A DNA stretch of 20,865 bases from an uncultured Porphyromonadaceae bacterium (GCA_900547825.1 URII01000045.1:1-20865), one strand, 5' to 3'; counted from the stretch's first letter, positions 6,657-14,899 are shown. Numbers and translations: made by a program. The notes: generated by a model from the letters alone, not told the origin.

Positions 6657-7763
6657 ATGGACCAGCATCATATTGAAAATTCACCCGAATACAACGGACT
6701 TACAGTCAACAGCGGTGTCAAGCAGCCGCCTACAGTAAATCCCTACATAAAGCGTATAGTCCGCAAACGCCTGCCCTCGGCAGGAGAAATGGTGGAAGGC
6801 ATTCTCAAAGGCGACGTCACCATGCTCAGCCGGGCCGTGACGCTTGTAGAAAGCCTTACTCCGGCACATCAGGCGTTGGCTCAGGAGGTAATTGAGAAAT
6901 GCCTCCCTTATTCAGGAAATTCAAGGCGTATAGGCATAACCGGTGTGCCGGGAGCCGGAAAATCCACATCCATCGACGCGTTCGGACTGCATGTGCTGAA
7001 GGATGGCGGCAAACTTGCCGTGCTGGCCATTGACCCGTCAAGCGAACGCACAAAAGGCAGCATACTCGGCGACAAGACACGCATGGAGCGCCTGTCGGTA
7101 CATCCCAAAGCATTCATCCGCCCCAGCCCCTCGGCCGGATCGCTCGGCGGAGTGGCACGCAAGACACGCGAGACAATAGCCCTGTGCGAAGCAGCCGGTT
7201 ACGACAATATATTTGTAGAAACAGTAGGTGTGGGCCAAAGCGAGACTGCCGTGCACTCCATGGTAGACTTCTTCCTGCTGATACAGCTTTCAGGCACAGG
7301 CGATGAGCTTCAGGGTATAAAGCGCGGAATAATGGAGATGGCCGACGGAATAGTCATCAACAAGGCCGACGGCGACAATGTGGAACGTGCACGACTGGCA
7401 CAGGCCCAGTTCCGCAGCGCCCTGCATCTGTTCCCGCCCACTACATCAGGATGGATGCCCGAAGTTCTGTGCTACTCAGGCTACTATGAGCTTGGGATAA
7501 AGGAAGTATGGGACATGATCGGACGCTATTTCGACTTCGTGAAGCGCAACGGATATTTCCACGAACGCCGCGCACGTCAGGCCCGCTACTGGATGTACGA
7601 GACAATAAACGAAAAACTACGCAACCACTTCTACCGCAATCCGCAGGTTGATGAAATGCTCCGGCAGAAAGAGGCACGTGTGCTTGAAAACCGCCAGAGC
7701 TCGTTCACAGCAGCACGCGATGTGCTGGATTATTACTTCTCCACCCTGCCTTCTTCCCGATAA
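6657..7763 (+). CDS. meaB: MeaB/ArgK G3E-family GTPase, methylmalonyl-CoA mutase chaperone
   Basis: The 368-residue product has the full MeaB motif set: Walker A GVPGAGKST (96-104), AIDPSSERTKGSILGDKTRM (124-143), RPSPSAGSLGGVA (155-167), FVETVGVGQSE (186-196), and the guanine-specificity motif NKAD (235-238). MeaB uses GTP hydrolysis to gate delivery of adenosylcobalamin to methylmalonyl-CoA mutase and to protect it. In Bacteroidales the mutase supports propionate production from succinate. No mutase subunit lies in the window. The N-terminus has a polar extension of about 35 residues before the helical lead-in. The gene ends just before a convergent hairpin terminator. Confidence 0.95.
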   Translation: MDQHHIENSPEYNGLTVNSGVKQPPTVNPYIKRIVRKRLPSAGEMVEGILKGDVTMLSRAVTLVESLTPAHQALAQEVIEKCLPYSGNSRRIGITGVPGAGKSTSIDAFGLHVLKDGGKLAVLAIDPSSERTKGSILGDKTRMERLSVHPKAFIRPSPSAGSLGGVARKTRETIALCEAAGYDNIFVETVGVGQSETAVHSMVDFFLLIQLSGTGDELQGIKRGIMEMADGIVINKADGDNVERARLAQAQFRSALHLFPPTTSGWMPEVLCYSGYYELGIKEVWDMIGRYFDFVKRNGYFHERRARQARYWMYETINEKLRNHFYRNPQVDEMLRQKEARVLENRQSSFTAARDVLDYYFSTLPSSR

Positions 7764-7775
7764 CTGATCACCGGA

Positions 7776-7809
7776 CTGACAAGCGGCGGCTGAAAGCTCC
7801 GTTTGTCAG
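7776..7809. terminator. bidirectional hairpin between convergent genes
   Basis: CTGACAAGCGG (7776-7786) pairs with CCGTTTGTCAG (7799-7809) over 11 positions with one G-T wobble and a 12-nt loop. It lies between the MeaB stop on the plus strand and the PAS gene stop on the minus strand, and covers the last bases of the PAS gene. No long T-run follows on either strand. Confidence 0.6.
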
Positions 7810-8168
7810 CCCCGGTCGTAATGCGGCATATCCGGCGGCAGCGGAATTGATATCTCCACCATGCCGGCCACTTTGCCTTCACGCCGCCAGGGCGACTGAA
7901 AGATCAGTTTGCGCACACCGTTTTTACTTATAGTATAGGCATTGGTCTCACCGGTGTCAAGCATATGGCGTATCATACCACGTGAGCGTTCGCTATGACA
8001 CGCCATAAGGTCATGCCCGATAAGTTCGCCATGCCGGGCGAACGTGGCGCGTGACAGCGCGTTCATATAAATTATGCGGCAGTCGGCGTCACATACAGTC
8101 ACGGCACAACCTATCTCATCGGCCCAATGCTTAAGCGCCTCTTCATCGGCAGGAATATTCATATCCAT
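7806..8168 (-). CDS. single-domain PAS sensor protein
   Basis: The 120-residue product is essentially one PAS fold. Residues 18-40 read CAVTVCDADCRIIYMNALSR, the usual opening strand pair and helix; GHDLMACH (about 51-58) and an ending VAGMVEISIPLP complete the sheet. There is no attached kinase, GGDEF or HTH output domain, so it would have to signal by binding a partner. It starts 18 bp after the antiporter stop and is the last gene of the minus-strand directon, so a sensory link to the antiporter is possible but unproven. Two cysteines near the N-terminus (CAVTVCDADC) are not the CxxCH haem motif. Confidence 0.75.
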   Translation of the reverse strand: MDMNIPADEEALKHWADEIGCAVTVCDADCRIIYMNALSRATFARHGELIGHDLMACHSERSRGMIRHMLDTGETNAYTISKNGVRKLIFQSPWRREGKVAGMVEISIPLPPDMPHYDRG

Positions 8169-8186
8169 AAACGGTTCGGGGGATTA

Positions 8187-10463
8187 TTATTTATGTTTTT
8201 TCGGTTTCAATGGTCTCAAACTTGCCGAATCGCCTATCACCCACAAAGTATCGCCCACGGCAAACTCCGTATCGGCTTCGGGCTGGAGAAACGCATCGCC
8301 GCGCTGCACGGCTATAAGCAATGATTTATACACGTCACGGAAACTTGACGAAGCCACAGTAAGGCCGGCCAACGGCGAATCCTCATCTATCGCAACATGG
8401 TTCATGCCGATATCCGGAGTTTCCGATCCGGAGGCCTCCCCTTGCTCCTCTACTATCTCAAGCAGAGGCTGGATCTGTTCATCTGTTCCCACCACGCCGA
8501 GTATGTCGCCCGGAAACAGGCGCGTATCACCTCCGGGCACAGCAATAACATCGGGGCCGCGCTGGATCAGCATCACGTTCACACCATAGTGCTTGCGCAG
8601 GTCACTGTCGGCAAGCCTCTGGCCCACAAACGGACAGCTGTAGCCCACTTCCATATAGGCAAGGTGTATATTGCTCACGAGGTTATTGTTGCGGCCCGAA
8701 CGGCGCAGCTCGCGTTCATTGAGATTGTTGAGAAACTTGGCTTCGATATTCTTGGCCTGACGTTTGACCCGTTTGGAAAACAGGAACACTATGGCAAGGA
8801 ACACAGCCAGGCCCACCGTCCAACCCACAGTGCGGGTGTAGATGGAACTCAGCAGATTCACTATGAATCCCAATGCTATAAGCAGGCGGAATACCTGCAT
8901 GACGATAAGCGGAACATTATAACGCGACCCGGCACTGCGCAACCGCGAGCGTTCCGACGTCTTGGAAGCCGGCAGCGACAAGGCGAGCAGAAACGGCGAC
9001 ATGGCCGCGAGAGCCACCACCGCACACACAGTGCGCCCCCATTCAGGTGTAAGTTCGGTCAGCAACGGCAACACTATCTTCTGTGCAACCAGCGTTATAG
9101 CCACCAGCAGAATGGAATATACCAGCACACGCCACAAATAACGCCTGAACATATGGCGCCACAGTTCGGCCGTTTCATTCTCCACCGTGGCCCGCTGTGA
9201 ATAGCGGTCAAGCAGGAAATGCCAGCGCTTGGGAAGATGGCGCGACACGAAATTATAGGCCGGCACGGAAAGCCGGATAAAATAAGGTGTTGTAAAGGTG
9301 GTGATCACACTGACTGCCACCACGATGGGATAAATAGATTTATCAAGCACCCCGAGGCTCATGCCGAGTGAGGCTATGATAAATGCGAACTCACCTATCT
9401 GAGTAAGCGAGAAGCCCGACTCCATGGCCACCTTGAGCGACTGTCCGGTAAGCAGCATGCCGAATGTGCCGAACACTATCATGCCGACGATCACCACCAC
9501 ACTCAGCAGCAGTATCGACGGCCAGTACTGCACTATCACTCCGGGATTCACCATCATGCCCACGGAGATGAAGAACACTGACCCGAAAAGATCCTTCACC
9601 GGCATTGTCACACGCTCTATGCGCTCGGCAAAACTTGTGCCGGCAAGAATGGAACCCATCACGAATGCCCCGAGCGCCAATGAGAAGCCACATGTGACCG
9701 AGAACACGGCCATGCCGAGGCAAAGCCCCATCGACACGACAAGGAGTGTCTCGTTGTTGAGATAGCGGCGGCATTTGTTAAGCAACGTAGGGAGCACATA
9801 CACACCGACAAGAAACCACATGACGAGGAAAAACACCAGCTTCGAGACATTATAGAGCATTTCTCCTCCGGCCACACGGTTGTTGATTGCGATTGACGAA
9901 AGAATCACCATCATTACCACAGCGAAAAGATCTTCCACTATGAGCACAGCGAACACAAGCGAGGCGAACTTTTTCTGCCGCAGGTTCATGTCCGTGAAAG
10001 CCTTGATGATGATTGTGGTAGAGGACATGGAGAGCATTCCGCCGAGAAACAGGCTGTTGATCGTGGAGAATCCGAGCAGCGTGCCTATTGCGAAACCCAC
10101 CCCCATCATTCCGGTCACGATGATAAGAGCCGTGACCACCGCTGAACCGCCCGCATTTACAAGTTTCTTGAAGCTGAACTCTATGCCAAGCGAGAACAGA
10201 AGGATAACAATGCCTATCTGCGCCCAGAACTCTATGTTGGCCTCCGTGGATATGGACGGCAGATAAGCGAAATGGGGACTTGCAAGAAATCCGGCCACAA
10301 TGTAACCGAGCACCACAGGCTGTTTCAGAAACTTGAACAGCAGCGTGGTCACAGCACCGAGGATAAGGATCAGAGCGAGATCGGAAATAAGGCTCTCTAT
10401 TCCCAAGGTCTCAACGGACTCCACAACCTCAGGCTCAGCGGCAGATATAAGCGACAGCAACAT
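8187..10463 (-). CDS. CPA2-family monovalent cation/proton antiporter with extra membrane bundle and two RCK_C domains
   Basis: The 758-residue product has a Kef/GerN-type antiporter core (about 25-400, roughly twelve membrane segments) with IVEDLFAV at 175-182, the region of the ion-binding aspartate (D178), and FISVGMM near 298-304. A second hydrophobic block at about 445-565 holds four further segments. The soluble tail then carries two TrkA_C/RCK_C domains, about 605-672 (VGQRLADSDLRKHYGVNVML, FPGDILGVVG) and 687-752 (SPLAGLTVA, FAVGDTLWVIG). There is no GxGxxG nucleotide-binding RCK_N domain, unlike KefB/KefC. Expected role: K+ or Na+ efflux against protons at the inner membrane, gated by a ligand at the RCK_C pair. 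Substrate is not deducible. Confidence 0.88.
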   Translation of the reverse strand: MLLSLISAAEPEVVESVETLGIESLISDLALILILGAVTTLLFKFLKQPVVLGYIVAGFLASPHFAYLPSISTEANIEFWAQIGIVILLFSLGIEFSFKKLVNAGGSAVVTALIIVTGMMGVGFAIGTLLGFSTINSLFLGGMLSMSSTTIIIKAFTDMNLRQKKFASLVFAVLIVEDLFAVVMMVILSSIAINNRVAGGEMLYNVSKLVFFLVMWFLVGVYVLPTLLNKCRRYLNNETLLVVSMGLCLGMAVFSVTCGFSLALGAFVMGSILAGTSFAERIERVTMPVKDLFGSVFFISVGMMVNPGVIVQYWPSILLLSVVVIVGMIVFGTFGMLLTGQSLKVAMESGFSLTQIGEFAFIIASLGMSLGVLDKSIYPIVVAVSVITTFTTPYFIRLSVPAYNFVSRHLPKRWHFLLDRYSQRATVENETAELWRHMFRRYLWRVLVYSILLVAITLVAQKIVLPLLTELTPEWGRTVCAVVALAAMSPFLLALSLPASKTSERSRLRSAGSRYNVPLIVMQVFRLLIALGFIVNLLSSIYTRTVGWTVGLAVFLAIVFLFSKRVKRQAKNIEAKFLNNLNERELRRSGRNNNLVSNIHLAYMEVGYSCPFVGQRLADSDLRKHYGVNVMLIQRGPDVIAVPGGDTRLFPGDILGVVGTDEQIQPLLEIVEEQGEASGSETPDIGMNHVAIDEDSPLAGLTVASSSFRDVYKSLLIAVQRGDAFLQPEADTEFAVGDTLWVIGDSASLRPLKPKKHK

Positions 10464-10480
10464 TGCGGCAAGGGATCAGA

Positions 10481-11383
10481 TTATTTCTTAAGCGTGAAAT
10501 GACGCGAACACAGGCGGTAACCGTCAGTGAACAGCTCCACGGTGTAATCGCCCGGATTAAGGGCTGTATTCACATCCCAGTAAATCTTTATGCCCGATAT
10601 TTCATCGCCACCGTATTCTATGGTCTTCTTGGCGGTGCACTGCAATGAGCCGCCTTCAAAGGGGAACGAACCGGCTCCTCCGAGCAAAGTGCCCTCGGGA
10701 CTGCGCAACCGCAGATAAATGGTCTTGGCTCCTGAAGGGGTAGAATTGTTCTGCGGTATGGTGAATGTCACCATCAGCTGCTTGGCCTTGGTGACATGTT
10801 TTTCGGTCTTTCCGTTCTTCTGGAGCGGAGTGAGGCTAACGCCTGTAACATTCAGTTTTTCAGCCAGAGTCATACGTTCATTCAGTACGGCGTTGTTACG
10901 CGTCACGGTCTCTACCTGCGACGACAATTCGCGGTTCTGGTTCTTTATCTCGGCATTCTCCACCTTCAGCCCCTGGTTCTCTTTGTTGAGCGAGTCTATC
11001 TGCGCCACATAATGACGCAGGAGGCTCCGCAGAGTGTTGATCTCAGCCTGCAACTCCTTGATTTTGGCCTGCGACATATTACGCTCGTCCTTGAGCTGCT
11101 TGAGAAGTTTCTCCACCTTGTTTTTCGCAGCGGTGTACTTCGACAATATCGAGTCGTTGGCTAAGCGCTGTGCCTGATTCTCATACTGCTGGAATTCAGC
11201 GTTCATAGCCTCATACTCATTGGCAAGCTGTAGCTGCTCGTTGTTAAGCTGCAACTGCTCGTTCAGAGCCTGGGCTTCCGACACCTGCGATTTAAGCGAC
11301 GCCATCTGCACTATGCTGTAAACGGCCAAAGCGAGTATCACGGCGCCCGCAACTATCGCGCCTATTACAAGAGGTTTCTTCAT
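10481..11383 (-). CDS. membrane-anchored coiled-coil protein with C-terminal beta domain, function unknown
   Basis: The 300-residue product has one N-terminal membrane helix (residues 5-26, VIGAIVAGAVILALAVYSIV). A long coiled coil rich in Q, N, E, K and L follows (about 28-170; QLQLNNEQLQLANEYEAMN and similar heptads). The C-terminal beta-rich domain (about 180-300) has MVTFTIPQNN, TIYLRLRSPEG, GIKIYWDVN and PGDYTVELFTDG, resembling an Ig-like fold. The likely topology is a periplasmic rod with a globular tip. I do not recognise a named family. It lies 17 bp upstream of the antiporter gene and 42 bp downstream of the lipoprotein gene on the same strand, so it is probably co-transcribed with both. 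Confidence 0.7.
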   Translation of the reverse strand: MKKPLVIGAIVAGAVILALAVYSIVQMASLKSQVSEAQALNEQLQLNNEQLQLANEYEAMNAEFQQYENQAQRLANDSILSKYTAAKNKVEKLLKQLKDERNMSQAKIKELQAEINTLRSLLRHYVAQIDSLNKENQGLKVENAEIKNQNRELSSQVETVTRNNAVLNERMTLAEKLNVTGVSLTPLQKNGKTEKHVTKAKQLMVTFTIPQNNSTPSGAKTIYLRLRSPEGTLLGGAGSFPFEGGSLQCTAKKTIEYGGDEISGIKIYWDVNTALNPGDYTVELFTDGYRLCSRHFTLKK

Positions 11384-11425
11384 AATAACTTATTTATAAA
11401 CTTATTGAGGGTAAGAGATTATATA

Positions 11426-12088
11426 CTAATAATATATTATTTCGCGGCGGTCAAGGCTGTAATGCACATCCGGAAGCTTGTCACCGCTGCCACGTGTGGT
11501 CCACACGGTGAGGCGCTCGGTCCAGTTGCCATGCCGGTCAAATTCCTTATAGACATTGAAAGCCGACATCTCAGCATCAGCGAATTCGGGATGGACGAAC
11601 TGACCGACGATCTTGCAATCATCATCAAACACTATCACCGACATTGCCCCCCGGCCGCGCGACACGAGTTGGTTGGGGGTGACATATTCATACGTCAGTG
11701 TGTCCTTCAAAAATCCCGGATGGGCGCTCTTGAGGTTAGGACGCCGGTCCTCCCAGCGGACTATACGCCCCTGTCCGTCACGGCGTATGCGTTCGTTCTC
11801 CTTGGCCACGTAACCGCCCAATTTATCAAAGTAAGCGGTTGAGGAGGTCATCTTCGACGAATCCACAGCCATAGAGCCGTCCTCGGCCTTTACTCCGAAG
11901 AATGTGGTGAGCTTGCTTGATTTCACATTGCCTTTAAGCTCATAATAGCGGAGATCGTCGGACACCGGCTCGTCATATTCCCCTGAGTCCGAACCGCCGC
12001 CGGCATATGCACCGTCACCGCCGGAGCAAGCCGCCACACCGAGCGCCAGAGCCGCTGCAAGCGGCAGATATTTCATGAAACTGTTCAT
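11426..12088 (-). CDS. lipoprotein with YD/RHS-like beta segments, function unknown
   Basis: From the ATG at 12088 the product is 220 residues with a lipoprotein signal: MKYL, a hydrophobic run and lipobox GVAAC, lipidated cysteine C21. A later ATG at 12076 gives the same mature protein. An upstream start at 12139 would lie inside pyrD and bury the signal, so it is rejected. After a Gly/Ser/Asp linker, the domain has YELKGNVKSSKL, RRDGQGRIVRWEDRR, LTYEYV and EFDRHGNWTERLTV, a strand-turn pattern like the YD/RHS-type repeats in many Bacteroidales lipoproteins. It starts 13 bp after pyrD and probably sits in the pyrimidine transcript. No catalytic motif is visible. Confidence 0.7.
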   Translation of the reverse strand: MNSFMKYLPLAAALALGVAACSGGDGAYAGGGSDSGEYDEPVSDDLRYYELKGNVKSSKLTTFFGVKAEDGSMAVDSSKMTSSTAYFDKLGGYVAKENERIRRDGQGRIVRWEDRRPNLKSAHPGFLKDTLTYEYVTPNQLVSRGRGAMSVIVFDDDCKIVGQFVHPEFADAEMSAFNVYKEFDRHGNWTERLTVWTTRGSGDKLPDVHYSLDRREIIYY

Positions 12089-12101
12089 TGCTGCCACAAG
12101 T

Positions 12102-13016
12102 TTAAAGCCTCGGAAGTTCGGCCAACGATTCGTAACCATGACGCTTCATATAATCGGCTATGCCGTCAATAATCTCCACTGTGGCGCGAGGGTTGACAAA
12201 ATTAGCTGTCCCCACTTCCACGGCAGTGGCACCTGCAAGCAGAAACTCCAAAGCATCACGTGCAGTGACAATACCACCCATGCCTATCACAGGAATTTTC
12301 ACGGCATGGGCCACCTGCCACACCATGCGCACAGCCACCGGCCGCACCGCCGGGCCCGAAAGGCCACCCGTCACGGTAGAAAGGCATGGCTTCTGACGTT
12401 CCACATCTATAGCCATGCCGAGCAGCGTATTGATTAGCGACACACTGTCGGCCCCTTCGGCCTCCACAGCCCGTGCTATCTCGGTGATATCGGTTACATT
12501 AGGCGAAAGCTTCACAATAAGGGTACGGGGGAATGCCCGGCGCATAGCTCGGGTCACTTCAGCGGCTTTCTCGGCGCTTGTGCCGAAAGCCATACCCCCC
12601 TGCTTCACATTCGGGCATGATATATTGACCTCCACAGCAGCGATCCTGTCGAGCGGAGCCAGCTTCTCGGCCACAGCCACATAATCCTCGATTGTAGAAC
12701 CGGAGGCGTTCACTACCACCCGTGTGTCAAGATTTTTCAACAGCGGATAAAGGTTGTTCACCAGAAAATCCACACCATAGTTCTGCAATCCCACAGCGTT
12801 GAGCATTCCGGAGGGGGTTTCGGCCATACGCGGAGCGTCATTGCCCTGACGCGGAGTCACAGTGGTGCCTTTCACCACAATGCCGCCAAGTCGGCCGAGA
12901 TCCACAAAGTCGGCAAATTCCATCCCGTAACCGAAAGTGCCCGAAGCCGTCATAACGGGATTCTTCAATGTAAGTCCCCGTCCTATATTGACTGACAAAT
13001 CCATATCTGTCACCAT
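12102..13016 (-). CDS. pyrD: dihydroorotate dehydrogenase type 1B, catalytic subunit
   Basis: The 304-residue product is a class 1 dihydroorotate dehydrogenase with SGTFGYG near the N-terminus, VNASGSTIEDY, VNISCPNVKQGG with active-site base C134, VKLSPNVTDI, and the FMN phosphate-binding end PVIGMGGI and GATAVEVGTANF. It oxidises dihydroorotate to orotate in de novo pyrimidine synthesis in the cytoplasm. The base is cysteine, as in class 1 enzymes (class 2 uses serine), and the paired PyrK gene defines type 1B, which uses NAD+. Its start overlaps the end of pyrK by 7 bp (ATGGTGA), indicating translational coupling. Confidence 0.95.
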   Translation of the reverse strand: MVTDMDLSVNIGRGLTLKNPVMTASGTFGYGMEFADFVDLGRLGGIVVKGTTVTPRQGNDAPRMAETPSGMLNAVGLQNYGVDFLVNNLYPLLKNLDTRVVVNASGSTIEDYVAVAEKLAPLDRIAAVEVNISCPNVKQGGMAFGTSAEKAAEVTRAMRRAFPRTLIVKLSPNVTDITEIARAVEAEGADSVSLINTLLGMAIDVERQKPCLSTVTGGLSGPAVRPVAVRMVWQVAHAVKIPVIGMGGIVTARDALEFLLAGATAVEVGTANFVNPRATVEIIDGIADYMKRHGYESLAELPRL

Positions 13017-13783
13017 GTTAACTCGTTAATATTAAATACCGGGCCGAAGGTGCACACACACACATTGCCGCGCACTGTTTTCTCCACACAGCACAGGCAT
13101 GCACCCACGCCGCAACCCATCATATTTTCAAGCGACACCTCACAGTCGATGCCTCGCTCACGGGCTATGGCAGCCACCCCTTTCATCATGGGCGACGGGC
13201 CGCAGCAATATATACGGTCATACTGTCCGGCCATGGCCGAATGCTGTGTGACAAGCCCATGCTCTCCGGCCGAACCGTCGTCAGTGGCCACATGCACAGG
13301 GCCCACAGCACGCAGTTCGTCAAGCTCAAGAAGCAAGTCGGCCGAGCGTGCCCCGATAAGGAACTCCGGAGTTATACCACGTTTCTTCATTTCCGTGCCG
13401 AGAAACAGCAGCGGGGCTATGCCTACCCCTCCGCCCACAAGCAAAGAGCGGAAATCCTTGCGGTCAGGCATAGTGAAACCGTGGCCGAGGGGCACTATCA
13501 TATTCACAATGTCGCCCTCCTCGCGTGCTATGAGCCAGCGCGTACCTTCGCCGGCGTCACGTATGAGCAGATGTATCAGGCGTCCGCCATCCTCAACAAG
13601 ATTTATAGAAATCGGGCGCCGCAGAAATGAGCCTCTGTTACCTGTCAGCACCTGTACGAACTGCCCGGCCTCGATATCCTCTAAGATCAAGTTTTCGTCA
13701 ACAGGCGTCAGCACAAAAAGCGCGAACGAACTATTGAACATCCGTTTTCGCACCACCCTGAAATCAGCAGATGTTTTATCCAT
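13010..13783 (-). CDS. pyrK: dihydroorotate dehydrogenase electron transfer subunit (FAD, 2Fe-2S)
   Basis: The 257-residue product has a ferredoxin-reductase layout: an FAD-binding barrel with FLRRPISIN, a nucleotide-binding half with LLVGGGVGIAPLLFLG, YCCGPSPMM, and a C-terminal cluster site MMGCGVGACLCCVEK...VCTFGPVF. C224, C229, C232 and C244 are the likely [2Fe-2S] ligands. PyrK passes electrons from PyrD to NAD+. The ATG at 13783 is preferred; a TTG two codons upstream (13789) would add MI but is a weaker start. A near-perfect promoter ends about 38 bp upstream, so pyrK is probably the first gene of the minus-strand directon. Confidence 0.95.
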   Translation of the reverse strand: MDKTSADFRVVRKRMFNSSFALFVLTPVDENLILEDIEAGQFVQVLTGNRGSFLRRPISINLVEDGGRLIHLLIRDAGEGTRWLIAREEGDIVNMIVPLGHGFTMPDRKDFRSLLVGGGVGIAPLLFLGTEMKKRGITPEFLIGARSADLLLELDELRAVGPVHVATDDGSAGEHGLVTQHSAMAGQYDRIYCCGPSPMMKGVAAIARERGIDCEVSLENMMGCGVGACLCCVEKTVRGNVCVCTFGPVFNINELTW

Positions 13784-13820
13784 TATCAAATAAGAATGTA
13801 CTTTAATGTCTATTATTGCA

Positions 13821-13851
13821 CAAAGTTAACCATTCTCAATGATGCGGCAAA
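13821..13851 (-). promoter_or_regulatory. promoter of the pyrK-pyrD directon
   Basis: On the minus strand TTTG (13851-13848), a 19-bp spacer and TAACTTTG (13828-13821) match the Bacteroidota consensus very well. Transcription would start near 13815, giving a leader of about 30 nt before the pyrK ATG. Confidence 0.78.
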
Positions 13852-13892
13852 ATCCACACTCAGCTTTTACACCAATCAAACAATAAGATGGC

Positions 13893-13946
13893 ATAGACGG
13901 CATATTCAGTCGTCTATAATCTATTTTATTCCGGCAGAACCGGAAT
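13893..13946 (-). terminator. two tandem hairpins downstream of the acyltransferase-ACP gene
   Basis: ATTCCGG/CCGGAAT (13928-13934 with 13940-13946, 5-nt loop) and ATAGACG/CGTCTAT (13893-13899 with 13911-13917, 11-nt loop) follow the minus-strand stop at 13959. Neither is followed by a strong T-run, so termination is likely but not certain. Confidence 0.45.
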
Positions 13947-13958
13947 CAACTGGCGGTA

Positions 13959-14831
13959 TCAGGTGTTCATTATGTAGGCGGCCACATCGCCTACTGTGAG
14001 AAGTTTGCGGAACTGTGCGCTCTCTATCTGCACACCATATTCCTCCTCCACCATAGCCCTGACGGAAAGATAGGCCAACGATCCCCACTGCGGAAGTTCG
14101 CGGAATTCCGTGGAGAGTTCAATTGCCGACGGATCCTCAATCTCCATAACCTCCGAGAATTTCTCCATAAAATCCTTTAAATCCATATCGGTGTCCGAGT
14201 TGGTATCTGTCAACCTGGCAGGAATACCGAAAACCGACACTCCGGACTCGACATTACGGAGCACAACGCTTCCCGCCCCTATCACGGCATTGTCACCCAC
14301 GTGTTTATGCGGGAGCAATCTCACTCCCGGATGCAGAGTAGTCAGTTTGCCAACCTGCGAGAATCCGCCAAGAAAAGAATATGCCCCGAGATGCGACCAA
14401 TCGCCCACTGACGCATCGTGCCCCAGTACGGAATAACCCATCACAGTGACAAAATCGCCTATGCTGACATCGCAATTTATGCTGCATGTGAGAATTATAC
14501 ATCCCGAACCGATACAGGCATTGGACCCTATTTCAACGGAAGGATGTACGAGCGATATAAAACGGCCTCCACGCTGCAATATCTTTTCAGCATACATCTT
14601 TTTGTAGTTTACATCACCCAACGCGCAGATAAACACATCGTCAGGCTGAGGCATATAGTCCTCCACCGACGACACAATGGGTGGATAACCGCAGAAACTG
14701 TCAAGCGCATCCGCTTTGCTGTCAAGAAATCCGGCGCACTCCATGCCGCCGAGTGAGGGCTTGCATTGCAGGAACAGATTGTAGACCTCCCTGCCGAACC
14801 CACGGGCTCCTATTATATAAAGTCTTTTCAT
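13959..14831 (-). CDS. PglD/NeuD-like acyltransferase fused to an acyl-carrier-like domain
   Basis: From the ATG at 14831 the product is 290 residues. Residues 1-95 form the PglD_N Rossmann part (RLYIIGARGFGREVYNLF). Residues 97-208 are a left-handed beta helix of hexapeptide repeats with VLGHDASVGDWSHLG; H138 is the likely catalytic base, and GIPARL closes the helix. Residues 215-290 look like an acyl carrier domain: ELPQWGSLAYLSV with S251 at the phosphopantetheine position (WGSL where WDSL is usual), EEEYGVQI, and LLTVGDVAAYI. Relatives acetylate amino sugars or sialic acids for surface glycans, using acetyl-CoA. The fusion suggests a carrier-bound acyl donor. A longer start at 14870 only adds a polar 13-residue leader. 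No sugar-pathway genes lie nearby. Confidence 0.8.
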   Translation of the reverse strand: MKRLYIIGARGFGREVYNLFLQCKPSLGGMECAGFLDSKADALDSFCGYPPIVSSVEDYMPQPDDVFICALGDVNYKKMYAEKILQRGGRFISLVHPSVEIGSNACIGSGCIILTCSINCDVSIGDFVTVMGYSVLGHDASVGDWSHLGAYSFLGGFSQVGKLTTLHPGVRLLPHKHVGDNAVIGAGSVVLRNVESGVSVFGIPARLTDTNSDTDMDLKDFMEKFSEVMEIEDPSAIELSTEFRELPQWGSLAYLSVRAMVEEEYGVQIESAQFRKLLTVGDVAAYIMNT

Positions 14832-14899
14832 AGCCGTGCCATCCTCGTTACAGATGGATGAAAGCCTCATTCCCCTCGGCTTTAAACAAATAGTGATGT

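Noticed and set aside
8397..9200. Long plus-strand open frame opposite the antiporter
   Set aside because: Its translation is His/Gln/Arg-rich with no motif, while the opposite strand encodes an intact membrane protein.
13784..13789. TTG start for pyrK two codons upstream
   Set aside because: The ATG at 13783 is a stronger start and fits the N-terminus of the family equally well.
13050..13793. Long open frame on the plus strand opposite pyrK
   Set aside because: It is antisense to a complete, motif-confirmed pyrK and its residues (Ser/Arg/Pro-rich) show no domain pattern; it is a codon-bias shadow.
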